DNA from: Exiguobacterium indicum HHS 31
Lineage (GTDB): Bacteria > Bacillota > Bacilli > Exiguobacteriales > Exiguobacteriaceae
Reading direction: 5' to 3'
NCBI RefSeq assembly: GCF_001939065.1
Contig: NZ_MPSZ01000010.1
Location: 1 to 59,332, forward strand
Length of the DNA stretch: 59,332 bases
In this document: positions 25,573 through 34,536 of the stretch, in pieces
How the letters are laid out: each line of letters opens with the position of its first letter
Position numbering within the stretch: the first letter of the stretch is position 1
Notes under the pieces: model-generated
What the model saw: only the letters and a program-made list of their open reading frames with translations
Told to the model about the DNA's origin: nothing
Database searches by the model: none
Program-made: the position numbers and the translations under genes

Positions 25573-26370
25573 TCACTCTTTCGGCTGCTTGTTTTTCGCA
25601 AGGACGAAGACCGGTTCCAGATTGCCATCTTCATATAAGAATGGTAATGCTGTGACCGGTACCCGACCGTTCGAGAAGAAGTCAAACATCAGTTGCTGTA
25701 AGACATCATATCCGGCGTCATTACGAATATCCGCGAAAATCAGCACATCCTGATGCGGAATCCCGACAGCGAATTCTCCTTCGATTTGCGCCGCATAATC
25801 TGCTAATAACGTCTTGTTCAAAACACGACTCGCCTCATATCCGTCGCCGAGACTCAAGAAATAAAAGATATTCCCCGCGACTTCATCTTGTTTAAATGGC
25901 GCTTCAAGCGATTTCACATTAAAACGCGCTGCTTCTGATAACTGTTCAGCTGTCCATTCAGCAGACGCCAGTAACTCCTCATCAATCAAACGATACGTCG
26001 CTCCTAGATCAAGCGCGTACATGATTTTCGTCTCACCTGTATGTGGTGTACTGACAAGCGTCTTTCCTTCTTTTGTCGTATCGGCAAACGATTTAGCGCG
26101 AATGACAGGAAAGATTTTTTGCTCTTGTCCAACGAGTGAGATTTGATCCGTTTGTCCGAGTACAGCACGGATATATTCGATCGTCTCTTCGACTGCGATG
26201 ACACCTCTTCGTTTTGCTTTTGCGACAAGCGGATTCAATCCGACATCAACGCCTGATTTATCGTTCTTTCGCTCAATTCGTAATACAGACTTTTCACGAT
26301 CGAAATATGTCGTGTACCCTTCTTCTTCAAATGTTTGTGTCATCATTCTTCGGATTTGTTGTAGTTCCAT
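25573..26370 (-). CDS. ytpQ: DUF1444 protein, YtpQ-like
   Basis: 265 aa, soluble, matching the conserved DUF1444 family found in Bacillales next to ytpP and ytpR. Visible family segments include LRIERKNDKSGVDVGLNPLVAKAKRRG, FPVIRAKSF and LGATYRLIDEELLASAEWT. No enzymatic motif is evident. AAAGGATG precedes the ATG. A hairpin between ytpP and this gene (26393-26422) would attenuate read-through. Function unknown. Confidence 0.87.
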   Translation of the reverse strand: MELQQIRRMMTQTFEEEGYTTYFDREKSVLRIERKNDKSGVDVGLNPLVAKAKRRGVIAVEETIEYIRAVLGQTDQISLVGQEQKIFPVIRAKSFADTTKEGKTLVSTPHTGETKIMYALDLGATYRLIDEELLASAEWTAEQLSEAARFNVKSLEAPFKQDEVAGNIFYFLSLGDGYEASRVLNKTLLADYAAQIEGEFAVGIPHQDVLIFADIRNDAGYDVLQQLMFDFFSNGRVPVTALPFLYEDGNLEPVFVLAKNKQPKE

Positions 26371-26392
26371 TCGAATTCATCCTTTCTATCAT

Positions 26393-26422
26393 TAAAAAAA
26401 GCGAGTCAGCGCTCGCTTTTTT
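26393..26422 (-). terminator. Terminator or attenuator between ytpP and ytpQ
   Basis: AAGCGAG and CTCGCTT arms extended by A/T tracts, located directly after the ytpP stop codon. Confidence 0.75.
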
Positions 26423-26423
26423 C

Positions 26424-26732
26424 TTAAACCGTCTCTAAAAATGCTGTCACCTGTTCTGGTGTCTTCCGCTCTTTCCCGACATAACGCCCTGTCTCTTCAC
26501 CATCGCGGAATGCAACAAAACTCGGAATTCCGAAGATGTCCATTTCCTGGGCAATTTCAATATGATCATCTCGATCGACATAGTAAAACTCGAAGCCGTT
26601 AAATGTTTGCTCGATTTCCGGCATGAACGGATCTAAGAAGCGGCAATCCGGACACCAGTTTGCTGAGAATAAAAAGACGGCATTTCCTTGTTTTGCTGTA
26701 TCGAATTCTTGTTTGGATTGTAATGTTTTCAT
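26424..26732 (-). CDS. ytpP: Thioredoxin-like protein YtpP
   Basis: Small cytoplasmic thioredoxin-fold protein, 102 aa. The active site is CPDC in SANWCPDCRFLDPF (CxxC with Pro-Asp, instead of Gly-Pro of classical thioredoxin). The cis-Pro loop is FGIPSFVAF. AAAGGAGG precedes the ATG. Likely a disulfide reductase or redox partner; B. subtilis YtpP has been linked to bacillithiol-related redox chemistry, so that role is possible here. Conserved neighbourhood ytpPQR. Confidence 0.92.
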   Translation of the reverse strand: MKTLQSKQEFDTAKQGNAVFLFSANWCPDCRFLDPFMPEIEQTFNGFEFYYVDRDDHIEIAQEMDIFGIPSFVAFRDGEETGRYVGKERKTPEQVTAFLETV

Positions 26733-26858
26733 GATGATTTCCTCCTTTGATTTCCCTAGAAGTCATTGCCCTCATCATAGCATATTCAATTGTGACTGTG
26801 CGTTTTCGTGCTTGGTTTGCTATACTGCAACTAGAAAACACCTGGAAAGGACTTCACT

Positions 26859-27149
26859 ATGGCAGATCAACCAATCAAACATCCGTTCGAACGCTTCGTC
26901 GGCTTCGTTGGCATGACGAGTTGTTTACGTTACGGCTATTCCTTCATTGATTCCGAACGAAGCTTACCCGAAATCTTTTTGTATTTGGTCGTCGGTTTTG
27001 CGATCATCATTTTACTCGAAGCACTCGGAAAACGACTCGCTCGAAAATTGCCCGTCGTACGCATGCGGTATTTGACTCCACTTTACCTCATTTACCTCTA
27101 TGTTTTCTTTACGAGTTTTTATTCAAGTTCATTCGGATTCTCTTTATGA
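26859..27149 (+). CDS. Small membrane protein of unknown function
   Basis: 96 aa. I do not recognise it. Two hydrophobic helices (about residues 38-54, EIFLYLVVGFAIIILLE, and 72-90, LTPLYLIYLYVFFTSFYSS) are separated by a basic loop (GKRLARKLPVVRMR). GGAAAGGA precedes the ATG, and the codon use resembles neighbouring genes. It stands alone on the plus strand, divergent from ytpP and convergent to the permease gene, sharing a long-loop hairpin terminator. Confidence 0.7.
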   Translation: MADQPIKHPFERFVGFVGMTSCLRYGYSFIDSERSLPEIFLYLVVGFAIIILLEALGKRLARKLPVVRMRYLTPLYLIYLYVFFTSFYSSSFGFSL

Positions 27150-27228
27150 AAAAAGCTGATTCAAAAAGTCATATTCTTGTTCGTCCACCATCCGGTCAAA
27201 CAGGCGTATCCTTTAGAATCAGCTTTTT
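27150..27228. terminator. Long-loop convergent terminator
   Basis: AAAAAGCTGATTC (27150-27162) and GAATCAGCTTTTT (27216-27228) form a perfect 13-bp stem closing a 53-nt loop, between two converging genes. The long loop is unusual for an intrinsic terminator. Confidence 0.6.
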
Positions 27229-27232
27229 GTAT

Positions 27233-28246
27233 TTAATATTCGATTTTTAAATCGCCATCTTGAATCCGACCGAGACGTCGTAATAGGCGATAAATGAAAT
27301 AACTGATGATGCCAGGCGCAAGGAAACAGAGGACAGCGACTGCTAGATAATACTCCATTTCGAACCCCATCGTTTTTAATAACATCAACGGACCAACGAA
27401 TCCGCTCGTGCCCATACCAGAACCTTCCGGATTGCTCTCAAGCATCAACAGAACAGTCGCAAATGGCGCTAGGATTGCGCCGGCTACAGTCGGCGGTAGA
27501 AGAATCCAAGGATTTCGAATGATATTCCCTACTTGTAACATCGACGTACCAATCCCTTGGGCAACCACGCCACCGATTCCGTTATCACGGTAACTGATGA
27601 CGCCAAACCCAATCATCTGTGCCGCACAACCGATCGTCGCTGCCCCTGCAGCAAGTCCATCCAAACCAAGCATGATTCCAAGCGCGGCACTCGAAATCGG
27701 CGCCGTCAATGCAAGACCCATGACGGTAGCAACAAAAATTCCCATGAATAATGGTTCGCGTTCCGTTCCCCAACGAATCAACTCACCAAGATCCGTCATC
27801 CCTTTCCCAATCCACTTTCCCGCGTAACGTCCGGCAACGAATCCGGCTAGTAACGTAACAAACGGCGTCAATAAAATATCGAGTCGTGTCGTCTTTGAAA
27901 CGAGTTTTCCGACCTCTGTCGCAAGAAGCGTTGCAATGTAACTCCCTGCTGGTCCTCCTGCTTCATATCCGAACGCACCAACGGCAACTGCTGCGAACAA
28001 GATCAGCGGTGGTGCCTCAAGTGCAAACGCTACAGCCACACCGATTGCTGGTCCAGTCAGTGCGATCGCCTGCTCTCCTAACTGAATGAGAAACTTCGCC
28101 TCTACACCACGCCCCACCAGTCCTTCACCAATCGTTCGGATGATGAGACCCATGATCAACGAACTAAATAAACCAAGTGCCATATAACTTAATACGGTGA
28201 TGAAATATACTTTAGGACTAAGTGAAATCCCTTTTTGTTTGAACAT
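27233..28246 (-). CDS. PTS EIIC-like membrane permease (PTS_EIIC_2 family)
   Basis: 337-residue polytopic membrane protein with about nine or ten helices, starting MFKQKGISLSPKVYFITVLSYMALGLFSSLIMGLIIRTIG. It resembles the PTS_EIIC_2 family, which carries no recognisable EIIA or EIIB partner domains and whose substrate is unknown. No PTS phosphorylation site is visible. The ATG at 28246 follows AAGGA; the frame is open to 28270. No adjacent sugar genes, so a conventional PTS role is doubtful. Confidence 0.8.
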   Translation of the reverse strand: MFKQKGISLSPKVYFITVLSYMALGLFSSLIMGLIIRTIGEGLVGRGVEAKFLIQLGEQAIALTGPAIGVAVAFALEAPPLILFAAVAVGAFGYEAGGPAGSYIATLLATEVGKLVSKTTRLDILLTPFVTLLAGFVAGRYAGKWIGKGMTDLGELIRWGTEREPLFMGIFVATVMGLALTAPISSAALGIMLGLDGLAAGAATIGCAAQMIGFGVISYRDNGIGGVVAQGIGTSMLQVGNIIRNPWILLPPTVAGAILAPFATVLLMLESNPEGSGMGTSGFVGPLMLLKTMGFEMEYYLAVAVLCFLAPGIISYFIYRLLRRLGRIQDGDLKIEY

Positions 28247-28360
28247 CTTGTCACGTCCTTTTCTTAACATCGCGTATCATTATATCAAATCTCCTTTCTA
28301 TCCGACTACATTGTTTTTTCAACTGACAAGACAGTCCGTACTTACGTCGTTCTTATTAAA

Positions 28361-28395
28361 CAAAAACAGACAGCGGATTCACATCCACTGTCTGT
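28361..28395 (-). terminator. Terminator after the M42 peptidase gene
   Basis: ACAGACAG and CTGTCTGT arms with a 14-nt loop, followed on the minus strand by TTTTTG. Confidence 0.8.
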
Positions 28396-28403
28396 CATGT
28401 CAT

Positions 28404-29474
28404 TCACTTGACTTGTAGCGTCGCGAGCGTCGTCGTATCGAGGTTCGTGACGAGTTTCCGAAGCAATTCCTTCGCCGCGTCATAATCATCTGTATGCATG
28501 ATCGATGCATGCGTATGGATGTAGCGTGCTGGTAAACCAACGACTGTCGTTGGAATCCCATTATTCGAACGATGGATGACACCACCATCGGTTCCACCTG
28601 CACCGACATAATATTGGTACGGAATCTTGTTCGATTCTGCCGTATCGAGGACGTAATCCGTCATCTCTTTTGAGAGAATCATGACACTGTCTTTAATTCG
28701 AAGCAATGGGCCTTGTCCGAGTTGACCAAATTCCGTTTTGTCTCCTGATGCATCATTGGCAGGAGAAGCGTCGACGACGAACGCGACGTCGGGATCGATG
28801 AGTGCCGTCGCTGTTTGCGCACCGCGCAATCCAACTTCTTCTTGAACCGTTGCACCCGAGAACAAAACGTTCGGATGATCCGCCGCTGTCGTCTCTTCCA
28901 ACAATTCAATCGCCATTCCGACACCATAGCGGTTATCCCATGCTTTCGCCATGATCTTCTTCGGATTCGCCATCGGTGTGAACGGGAAGAATGGTACAGC
29001 CGGAATACCCGGACGTACTCCAAACGATTCTGCCTCTTCTTTTGAGTCTGCACCGATATCGATGAACATGTCTTTGATCGCCATCGGCTTATTGCGTACT
29101 TCTTCTGTCAACAAGTGTGGTGGAATCGATGCGATGACACCAGGGATGACACCGTTATCCGTACAGATTGAGAAGCGTTGCGCAAGCAACACTTGGCTCC
29201 ACCAGCCACCGAGCGGTTGAATCCGTAACATTCCGTTCTTCGTGATTTGCGTCACCATGAATGCCACTTCGTCCATGTGCCCGGCAACCATGACTTTCGG
29301 TCCTGTCGCATCGCCTGTTCGTTTTCCGAAAATCGAACCAAGTCCATCCGTAACGATCTCATCCGTGACAGGTGTGATGCGCTCGCGAACGAACTGACGA
29401 ACGTCGTGCTCAAACCCTGGTGCCCCATTTAATTCCGTCAGTGTTCGAAATAACTCTCTCGTTTTTTCATTCAT
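28404..29474 (-). CDS. ytoP: M42-family aminopeptidase (YtoP-like)
   Basis: Dinuclear metallo-aminopeptidase of family M42, typically forming tetrahedral dodecamers that trim peptides. 356 aa. Metal and catalytic motifs are visible: [12 protein letters not shown] (His, Asp), [14 protein letters not shown] (Asp), [11 protein letters not shown] (catalytic Glu-Glu), VVDAS and the final RYIHTHASI histidine region. GCAGGAGG precedes the ATG at 29474; the frame upstream is not supported. Monocistronic. Confidence 0.93.
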   Translation of the reverse strand: MNEKTRELFRTLTELNGAPGFEHDVRQFVRERITPVTDEIVTDGLGSIFGKRTGDATGPKVMVAGHMDEVAFMVTQITKNGMLRIQPLGGWWSQVLLAQRFSICTDNGVIPGVIASIPPHLLTEEVRNKPMAIKDMFIDIGADSKEEAESFGVRPGIPAVPFFPFTPMANPKKIMAKAWDNRYGVGMAIELLEETTAADHPNVLFSGATVQEEVGLRGAQTATALIDPDVAFVVDASPANDASGDKTEFGQLGQGPLLRIKDSVMILSKEMTDYVLDTAESNKIPYQYYVGAGGTDGGVIHRSNNGIPTTVVGLPARYIHTHASIMHTDDYDAAKELLRKLVTNLDTTTLATLQVK

Positions 29475-29593
29475 ATGTATCGCCTCCTGCTTCTCATTAT
29501 ACAAAAAATTGCTTCTATCACTTAACCTTTTGTTTCTCTCTGAACGAATTATTTGGTACAGTAGGAATAGAACCTGTAAGGAGGGGAATTTTA

Positions 29594-29896
29594 ATGAAAA
29601 AACGCTATTGGATTATCGGATTGGCAGCAGCTGTCGTCGCCGCTTTCGCAGTGAAGAAAGCCGTTGATGACAAACAACTTTCTGCCGAGGAAGCGCTCGA
29701 AATCACGAAACGCACATTTTCAGCAAAAGGACGTGTCCAAGGTGCATGGATCTCTGCAACACCAGAGGCTTACGCATATGAGTCACGTGACTACCAAAGC
29801 TACAAAGGTGGCATCTCGGTCCTTGAAGGTGATGACGAAAAAACGTATCAATTCACAGTTGATGCCGAAACTGGCGCTTTACTCGAATACGCTTAA
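29594..29896 (+). CDS. PepSY-domain membrane-anchored small protein
   Basis: 100 aa. An N-terminal TM anchor ([20 protein letters not shown]) is followed by an extracellular PepSY-like domain (about residues 30-100, [14 protein letters not shown] and [16 protein letters not shown]). PepSY domains are thought to inhibit peptidases or assist cell-envelope enzymes. GGAGGGG precedes the ATG at 29594; the longer open frame from 29420 is not supported. It likely corresponds to the small PepSY gene found near ytoP in Bacillus (ytzB), an inference from position. Confidence 0.8.
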   Translation: MKKRYWIIGLAAAVVAAFAVKKAVDDKQLSAEEALEITKRTFSAKGRVQGAWISATPEAYAYESRDYQSYKGGISVLEGDDEKTYQFTVDAETGALLEYA

Positions 29897-29898
29897 TC

Positions 29899-29937
29899 AA
29901 AAGACCGTGCTTCGATCGACGAAGTACGGTCTTTTTT
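29899..29937 (+). terminator. Terminator after the PepSY gene
   Basis: AAAGACCGT, inner CTTC/GAAG, and ACGGTCTTTTTT. Confidence 0.88.
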
Positions 29938-29965
29938 CCACGTTCATCTGAAGGAGGTATGATTC

Positions 29966-30322
29966 ATGTCGATTCTTGCTACGCTGTTCGTTATCCTCGT
30001 TGCTTTGGAACACTTTTATATTTTAGCACTTGAAATGTTCTTTCTTTCTTCCAAAGCGGCTCGTCGAACGTTCGGTTTAACGGACGAAGCTGTTGCATCA
30101 CAACAAATTCGGACACTTTTTGCGAATCAAGGCTTATATAATGGATTTTTAGCAGCCGGACTCGTATTCGGTCTGATTCGTCAGGATGTGGCTGTCCAAT
30201 TGTTCTTTTTAGCATGTGTCATCATCGCTGCGCTTTATGGCGCCGTGACTGCCAATCGCTCCATTTTACTCAAACAAGGCTTGCCTGCCATACTCGCTTT
30301 CATCTTCGTGTTGCTTGCATGA
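29966..30322 (+). CDS. DUF1304 membrane protein
   Basis: 118-residue integral membrane protein with four predicted helices (ILATLFVILVALEHFYILALEMFFL, GLYNGFLAAGLVFGLI, LFFLACVIIAALYGAV, LPAILAFIFVLLA). The segment around SSKAARRTFGLT and NQGLYNGFLAAG is the DUF1304 signature. AAGGAGG precedes the ATG. Function unknown. Closed by a bidirectional terminator. Confidence 0.88.
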   Translation: MSILATLFVILVALEHFYILALEMFFLSSKAARRTFGLTDEAVASQQIRTLFANQGLYNGFLAAGLVFGLIRQDVAVQLFFLACVIIAALYGAVTANRSILLKQGLPAILAFIFVLLA

Positions 30323-30323
30323 G

Positions 30324-30358
30324 AAAAGCCCCTATCCGATTGGATAGAGGCTTTTTTT
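30324..30358. terminator. Bidirectional terminator after the DUF1304 gene
   Basis: AAAAGCC/CTATCC and GGATAG/GGCTTTTT arms with a short loop and a T-tract. Confidence 0.85.
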
Positions 30359-30363
30359 CTTAA

Positions 30364-30879
30364 TTAACGCGGGTTGTCGTTGCGTTCGTAGATCGGGTTC
30401 ATGTATTCCGTCGTCGAGTATAGACGTGGAACAACAATGTATAAGATGACTGCTGGTACAGCGATGATCAACAACATCAAGAGCATCGGTAACCAGTAGA
30501 CGACTTTTTGTTGAAGATTATCCGAGTTACCGTCGATGTATTCTTTTACGCCATCAACTTTTGCAGCATCGGCACTCGTCAACAATTTACCGCTATCGGC
30601 ATTGAAGAAGTGGATTTCACGTTTGATTGTGATGAAGATGCCGTCACGGACTGTCTCGATGACAGCGATCCCGCCGATGACTTCTTCTCCTTTTTCATTC
30701 GTGAACGTCTTCGGATCCTCGATTTCGACCGAACCTTTTTTATAATCGTAATGCGTCGTTGGTAATTCCTCATCTAATGCTTTCGTCATTTCTGAGGTAT
30801 CAACCGCAGCAAGTACCGATTGACCGATACTTAATGCGAGAAAGAGCGCCGTTACGAAGGCTAAGCTTTTCTGCCACAT
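30364..30879 (-). CDS. Exported membrane protein of unknown function
   Basis: 171 aa. I do not recognise the family. An N-terminal signal peptide (SLAFVTALFLALSIGQSVLAA) is followed by an extracellular domain (about residues 28-125) with VEIEDPKTFTNEKGEEVIGG, then a C-terminal TM helix (about 131-153, YWLPMLLMLLIIAVPAVILYIVV) and a short cytoplasmic tail. A TTG at 30885 is also open, but AAAGGGGG lies 9 nt before the ATG at 30879, so that start is chosen. It stands alone. Confidence 0.72.
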   Translation of the reverse strand: MWQKSLAFVTALFLALSIGQSVLAAVDTSEMTKALDEELPTTHYDYKKGSVEIEDPKTFTNEKGEEVIGGIAVIETVRDGIFITIKREIHFFNADSGKLLTSADAAKVDGVKEYIDGNSDNLQQKVVYWLPMLLMLLIIAVPAVILYIVVPRLYSTTEYMNPIYERNDNPR

Positions 30880-30995
30880 CCCCAAATTCCCCCTTTACCT
30901 ATAAGTACAAGTTCTTCAGTCAACAACATTGTACCAATTAATAAGAAAAAAGTGTGAAAGAAATACCAGGAAAATAAGAAAACTTTTTGTCTAAA

Positions 30996-31637
30996 TTAAT
31001 TTTGGTACGTTGCTTCCATCCGATAAATCGGTTGACCCATTGATGAAAAACGCTCTTCGTACTCTGTTCGGACGTTATCTTCCGGTTCATTCGCATGTAA
31101 ATCAAGTGACATCCAGTCGAAGCGCATGCCGTATGCTGACATCGTCATCAAACTCGATTCGAACAACTTCCGATTATCTGTCTTGAAGTGGATTTGACCT
31201 TTCGCTGGTAAAATATCTTCATATGTCGAGAGGAATGTTTTATACGTCAAGCGGCGTTTCGCATGACGTGTCTTTGGCCATGGATCAGAGAAGTTCAAGT
31301 ACACGCGGGACACTTCACTTTTTTCAAAGTAATCACGTAAGTCTTTTGCATCGACCGTCAAGACGCGAACGTTCGATTGTGGTGTTTCGACCAATTTTTG
31401 AACGATCGTCACGGCAACGCTTTCGAATAGTTCGATCGCGATGAAGTTGATATCCGGGTGTTGGTGCGCCATTCCGGTAATGAATGCTCCTTTCCCTGAT
31501 CCCACTTCGATGTAGATCGGGTTATCATTCTTGAACTCGCTAGCCCATGCTCCTTTAAGAGATGCTGGTTCTGCTATATAGATCGAGGATTGTTCCTTCA
31601 TATAATCCTGCGCCCATGGTTTATGTCGTAAACGCAC
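30996..31637 (-). CDS. trmB: tRNA (guanine-N7-)-methyltransferase
   Basis: SAM-dependent enzyme forming m7G46 in the tRNA variable loop. 213 aa, the usual length. SAM-binding motif EVGSGKGAFITGMA, acidic NFIAIELFES, and the TrmB hallmark LNFSDPWPKTRHAKRRLT. The start is GTG at 31637 with AAAGGA upstream. In Bacillus trmB (ytmQ) follows ytmP; here alsSD and the micro-gene have come between them. Confidence 0.96.
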   Translation of the reverse strand: MRLRHKPWAQDYMKEQSSIYIAEPASLKGAWASEFKNDNPIYIEVGSGKGAFITGMAHQHPDINFIAIELFESVAVTIVQKLVETPQSNVRVLTVDAKDLRDYFEKSEVSRVYLNFSDPWPKTRHAKRRLTYKTFLSTYEDILPAKGQIHFKTDNRKLFESSLMTMSAYGMRFDWMSLDLHANEPEDNVRTEYEERFSSMGQPIYRMEATYQN

Positions 31638-31749
31638 TATCGTTCATCCTTTCCAAACTTAAATTATCCGCAGATAAGTTTATCATGATTCGGGTAATTA
31701 TATAAGAACTTCTTCGTTTCCTATCGAAGAATGTTCAGCAGTTCGTCAC

Positions 31750-31778
31750 TTGAGAAATAGTGAGCATTCTAATACACT
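31750..31778 (+). promoter_or_regulatory. Promoter of the CydS-like micro-gene
   Basis: TTGAGA (31750-31755) and TACACT (31773-31778) with a 17-nt spacer. A TCACT-N8-AGTGA inverted repeat (31746-31763) overlaps the -35. Confidence 0.6.
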
Positions 31779-31813
31779 TAAGGTACGTAAGAACCGAAAA
31801 GGAGGGCTATACT

Positions 31814-31915
31814 GTGGATGATTTCTTGATTAGTTGGGCATCTCCCATCGTTCTCGTCTTGGGAATCACTGCTTTGTTCGTCTGGGCGACTTTCGGAAAA
31901 GTCGACGTCGAATAA
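31814..31915 (+). CDS. 33-residue membrane micro-protein, CydS-like
   Basis: A short GTG-started gene, too small for usual gene calling. It encodes 33 residues: an acidic start (MDDFLISWASP), one hydrophobic helix (about 10-27, PIVLVLGITALFVWATFG), and the end KVDVE. Length, the FLI motif at 4-6, the central helix and the V-x-E end resemble CydS, the 33-residue third subunit of Geobacillus bd oxidase, as I recall it. Gene support is strong: own promoter at 31750, AAAAGGAGG 9 nt before GTG, and a tight terminator 12 nt after the stop. cydAB is not in the window, so the functional link is inference. Confidence 0.65.
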   Translation: MDDFLISWASPIVLVLGITALFVWATFGKVDVE

Positions 31916-31926
31916 GGGCAATCTCT

Positions 31927-31961
31927 GTACCTTGTGTAATCATACACAAGGTACTTTTTTT
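31927..31961 (+). terminator. Terminator after the micro-gene
   Basis: GTACCTTGTGT and ACACAAGGTAC form a perfect 11-bp stem with a 6-nt loop and seven T. Confidence 0.92.
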
Positions 31962-31981
31962 ATTTTCTAAATGATTTTAGG

Positions 31982-32025
31982 TTGGTTTTACCATGAAACA
32001 GATGTATACTTTTTCTGAAACAGAT
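31982..32025 (+). promoter_or_regulatory. alsS promoter with 22-bp spaced direct repeat
   Basis: TTGGTT (31982-31987) and TATACT (32005-32010) with a 17-nt spacer. TGAAACAGAT occurs at 31994-32003 and again at 32016-32025, a period of 22 bp (two helical turns), flanking the -10. Likely a binding site for an unknown regulator. Confidence 0.6.
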
Positions 32026-32077
32026 AATTTATTACAGCTATCGAACACCAAAAACGTTGGTAAAAAGGAGAATTGTA

Positions 32078-33769
32078 ATGAACGAAAATAAAAACAGCGA
32101 TTCAAAAGAATTAGTACAGAAGAAAACAGGTGCGGATCTCGTCGTCGATTCACTCATCGAGCAGGGTGTCGATTACATCTTCGGTATTCCCGGCGCCAAA
32201 ATCGATTCCGTCTTCAATGTGTTACAGGACCGGGGACCTGAACTCATTGTTGCACGCCACGAACAAAACGCTGCCTTCATGGCTCAAGCCATCGGACGCT
32301 TGACGGACAAACCGGGTGTCGTCCTTGTGACATCTGGTCCTGGGGCATCGAATTTAGCGACTGGTCTTGTGACGGCGAACTCTGAAGGTGACCCTGTTGT
32401 CGCAATTGCCGGAGCTGTCACACGGGCCGATCGTTTAAAACGAACACATCAGTCGATGGACAATCAGGCACTCTTTACACCGATTACGAACTTCAGCGCG
32501 GAAGTACAAGATGCCGATAACATTCCAGAAGTATTATCCAATGCTTTCCGTACAGCAGAAACGACTTCCGGGGCTGCTTTCGTTAGTATCCCTCAAGACG
32601 TCGGATTGAGCGAAGCGAACGTCACGGCATTCCGTGCGGTTGAAGCACCGAAGCTCGGTGTTGCACCAGAAGCTTGGGTCGAAGAGACGGCTCGCTTGAT
32701 TCAAGATGCGAAGCTGCCTGTTTTGTTACTCGGTATGCGCGCGAGTCAGCCAGATGTCGTACACGCGATTCGTTCGTTACTCAAAAACGTCTCGATTCCT
32801 GTCGTTCAGACATTCCAAGCAGCCGGCACATTATCACGTGAACTTGAATCGAATTTCTATGGACGTGTCGGACTGTTTCGCAACCAACCGGGTGACGCAT
32901 TACTCGCAGAGGCGGATCTCGTGCTCTCGATCGGCTATGACCCGATCGGCTATGATCCGAAATTCTGGAACCAACCGACGCACGACCGCACGCTTGTCCA
33001 CATCGATCAAATGCGCGCTGAAATTGACCACTTCTATCGTCCAGACCGTGAACTTGTCGGTGATATGGCGAAAACGGTCGATGCGATCGCTAAACGCCTG
33101 CAACCACTCACTTTACCTGAGAGTTCCGTGCAATTCCTCGAAGGATTACATCAACGTCTTGTTGATCGCGATGTTCCTCCAGTCGCGGATTCTCCATTGA
33201 CGCACCCGCTTTATTTCATGAAGACGTTACGCGAAAAAATTGCGGATGATGTCACGGTCACAGTCGATGTCGGCTCTCACTATATCTGGATGGCTCGTCA
33301 TTTTCGTTCATATGAACCACGCCACCTTCTCTTTAGTAACGGGATGCAAACACTCGGCGTCGCACTTCCTTGGGCAATCGCGGCAACACTCGTACGTCCA
33401 GGAAAAAAAGCTGTCTCGATTTCAGGTGACGGCGGATTCCTCTTCTCTGCAATGGAACTTGAGACAGCTGTCCGCTTGAACTCACCACTCGTCCACTTCG
33501 TCTGGCGCGACAGCGGATTCGATATGGTCGCGTTCCAACAAGAGATGAAATACAAACGGAAATCCGGTACGTCATTTGGTGACGTTGATCTCGTCAAATA
33601 TGCCGAGAGCTTTGGAGCAAAAGGACTTCGCGTCAATCATCCATCTGAACTAGCCGCGATCATGGATGAAGCACTCGCGACAGACGGTCCCGTCATCGTC
33701 GACGTCCCGATTGATTACCGCGACAACATCGCGCTCGGAGAACAAGTTCATCTCGATCAATTGAACTAA
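32078..33769 (+). CDS. alsS: Acetolactate synthase (catabolic)
   Basis: Thiamine-diphosphate enzyme joining two pyruvates into alpha-acetolactate for acetoin formation. 563 aa. TPP enzyme N-terminal domain with catalytic Glu region [18 protein letters not shown], central domain, and C-terminal TPP/Mg2+ motif [15 protein letters not shown]. The fused partner alsD and the absence of an ilvN-type regulatory subunit gene show the catabolic type. The ATG at 32078 follows AAAAGGAG; the TTG at 32057 is not supported. Operon with alsD, 11 nt apart. No alsR gene is adjacent. Confidence 0.95.
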   Translation: MNENKNSDSKELVQKKTGADLVVDSLIEQGVDYIFGIPGAKIDSVFNVLQDRGPELIVARHEQNAAFMAQAIGRLTDKPGVVLVTSGPGASNLATGLVTANSEGDPVVAIAGAVTRADRLKRTHQSMDNQALFTPITNFSAEVQDADNIPEVLSNAFRTAETTSGAAFVSIPQDVGLSEANVTAFRAVEAPKLGVAPEAWVEETARLIQDAKLPVLLLGMRASQPDVVHAIRSLLKNVSIPVVQTFQAAGTLSRELESNFYGRVGLFRNQPGDALLAEADLVLSIGYDPIGYDPKFWNQPTHDRTLVHIDQMRAEIDHFYRPDRELVGDMAKTVDAIAKRLQPLTLPESSVQFLEGLHQRLVDRDVPPVADSPLTHPLYFMKTLREKIADDVTVTVDVGSHYIWMARHFRSYEPRHLLFSNGMQTLGVALPWAIAATLVRPGKKAVSISGDGGFLFSAMELETAVRLNSPLVHFVWRDSGFDMVAFQQEMKYKRKSGTSFGDVDLVKYAESFGAKGLRVNHPSELAAIMDEALATDGPVIVDVPIDYRDNIALGEQVHLDQLN

Positions 33770-33780
33770 GGAGGATTCAC

Positions 33781-34494
33781 ATGGCACACGATAAAACACT
33801 CGTCCAGATTTCAACGATGATGGCATTGCTCGACGGGGTATTTGAGAGTGAAGTCACGTATGCTTCCGTTCTTGATCAACGTGATTTCGGTATCGGAACG
33901 TTTGACCACTTAGACGGTGAGATGATTGGATTCGATGGTCAATTCTATCAACTCCGCTCAGATGGTAGTGCTCGACCGCTCCAACCTGAGACGACGACAC
34001 CTTTCGCGACATTAACCCGTTTCGAGCCGGAACAAACCCTGACCGTGACGGAAGAGATGTCAAAAGCGACGTTTGAGCACTGGCTGAACGAACAACTCCC
34101 AACGATCAATAGCTTTTATGCTATCCGGATTGACGGAACATTCACGGAGGTTCAGACACGCACCGTCGCACGCCAGGAAAAACCGTTCGTTCCAATCACG
34201 GAAGCTGTCGCTTCTCAAAGCGCTCGTACGTTCGAGCACACGGAAGGAACGCTTGCCGGATACTATACACCACGATTTGGTCACGGTATCGCCGTCGCCG
34301 GATATCACCTTCATTTCATCGATGCTGCTCGCGCAGGTGGTGGTCACGTCTTTGACTACACAGTTAAGAACGTCACCGTCACATTCGAAGAAAAGCCGCA
34401 ACTTGATTTACGTCTACCGACGACAGCGGCTTATCGATCGGCAGATCTCGAAAGTCATGATATTGAAAAAGAAATTAAAATCGCTGAAGGTTAA
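33781..34494 (+). CDS. alsD: Alpha-acetolactate decarboxylase
   Basis: Zinc enzyme converting acetolactate to acetoin, which limits acidification during overflow metabolism. 237 aa. Signature strands GIGTFDHLDGEMIGFDGQFY and the zinc-ligand region GYHLHFIDAARAGGGHVFDY carry the conserved histidines. AAGGAGG precedes the ATG. Second gene of the alsSD operon. Confidence 0.96.
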   Translation: MAHDKTLVQISTMMALLDGVFESEVTYASVLDQRDFGIGTFDHLDGEMIGFDGQFYQLRSDGSARPLQPETTTPFATLTRFEPEQTLTVTEEMSKATFEHWLNEQLPTINSFYAIRIDGTFTEVQTRTVARQEKPFVPITEAVASQSARTFEHTEGTLAGYYTPRFGHGIAVAGYHLHFIDAARAGGGHVFDYTVKNVTVTFEEKPQLDLRLPTTAAYRSADLESHDIEKEIKIAEG

Positions 34495-34496
34495 GC

Positions 34497-34536
34497 AAAA
34501 AAGCGTGTCGTTCCCTTTCGGAATGACACGCTTTTT
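34497..34536. terminator. Bidirectional terminator between alsD and ytmP
   Basis: AAAAAAGCGTGTC/TTCC and GGAA/GACACGCTTTTT arms with a 5-nt loop. Confidence 0.9.

Noticed and set aside
29420-29593. Extended N-terminus of the PepSY gene
   Set aside because: Would overlap the ytoP start region; GGAGGGG and a typical TM anchor begin at 29594.
32047-32061. ACCAA-N5-TTGGT inverted repeat before alsS
   Set aside because: Very short and adjacent to the ribosome site; could occur by chance, and the longer direct repeat is the better operator candidate.
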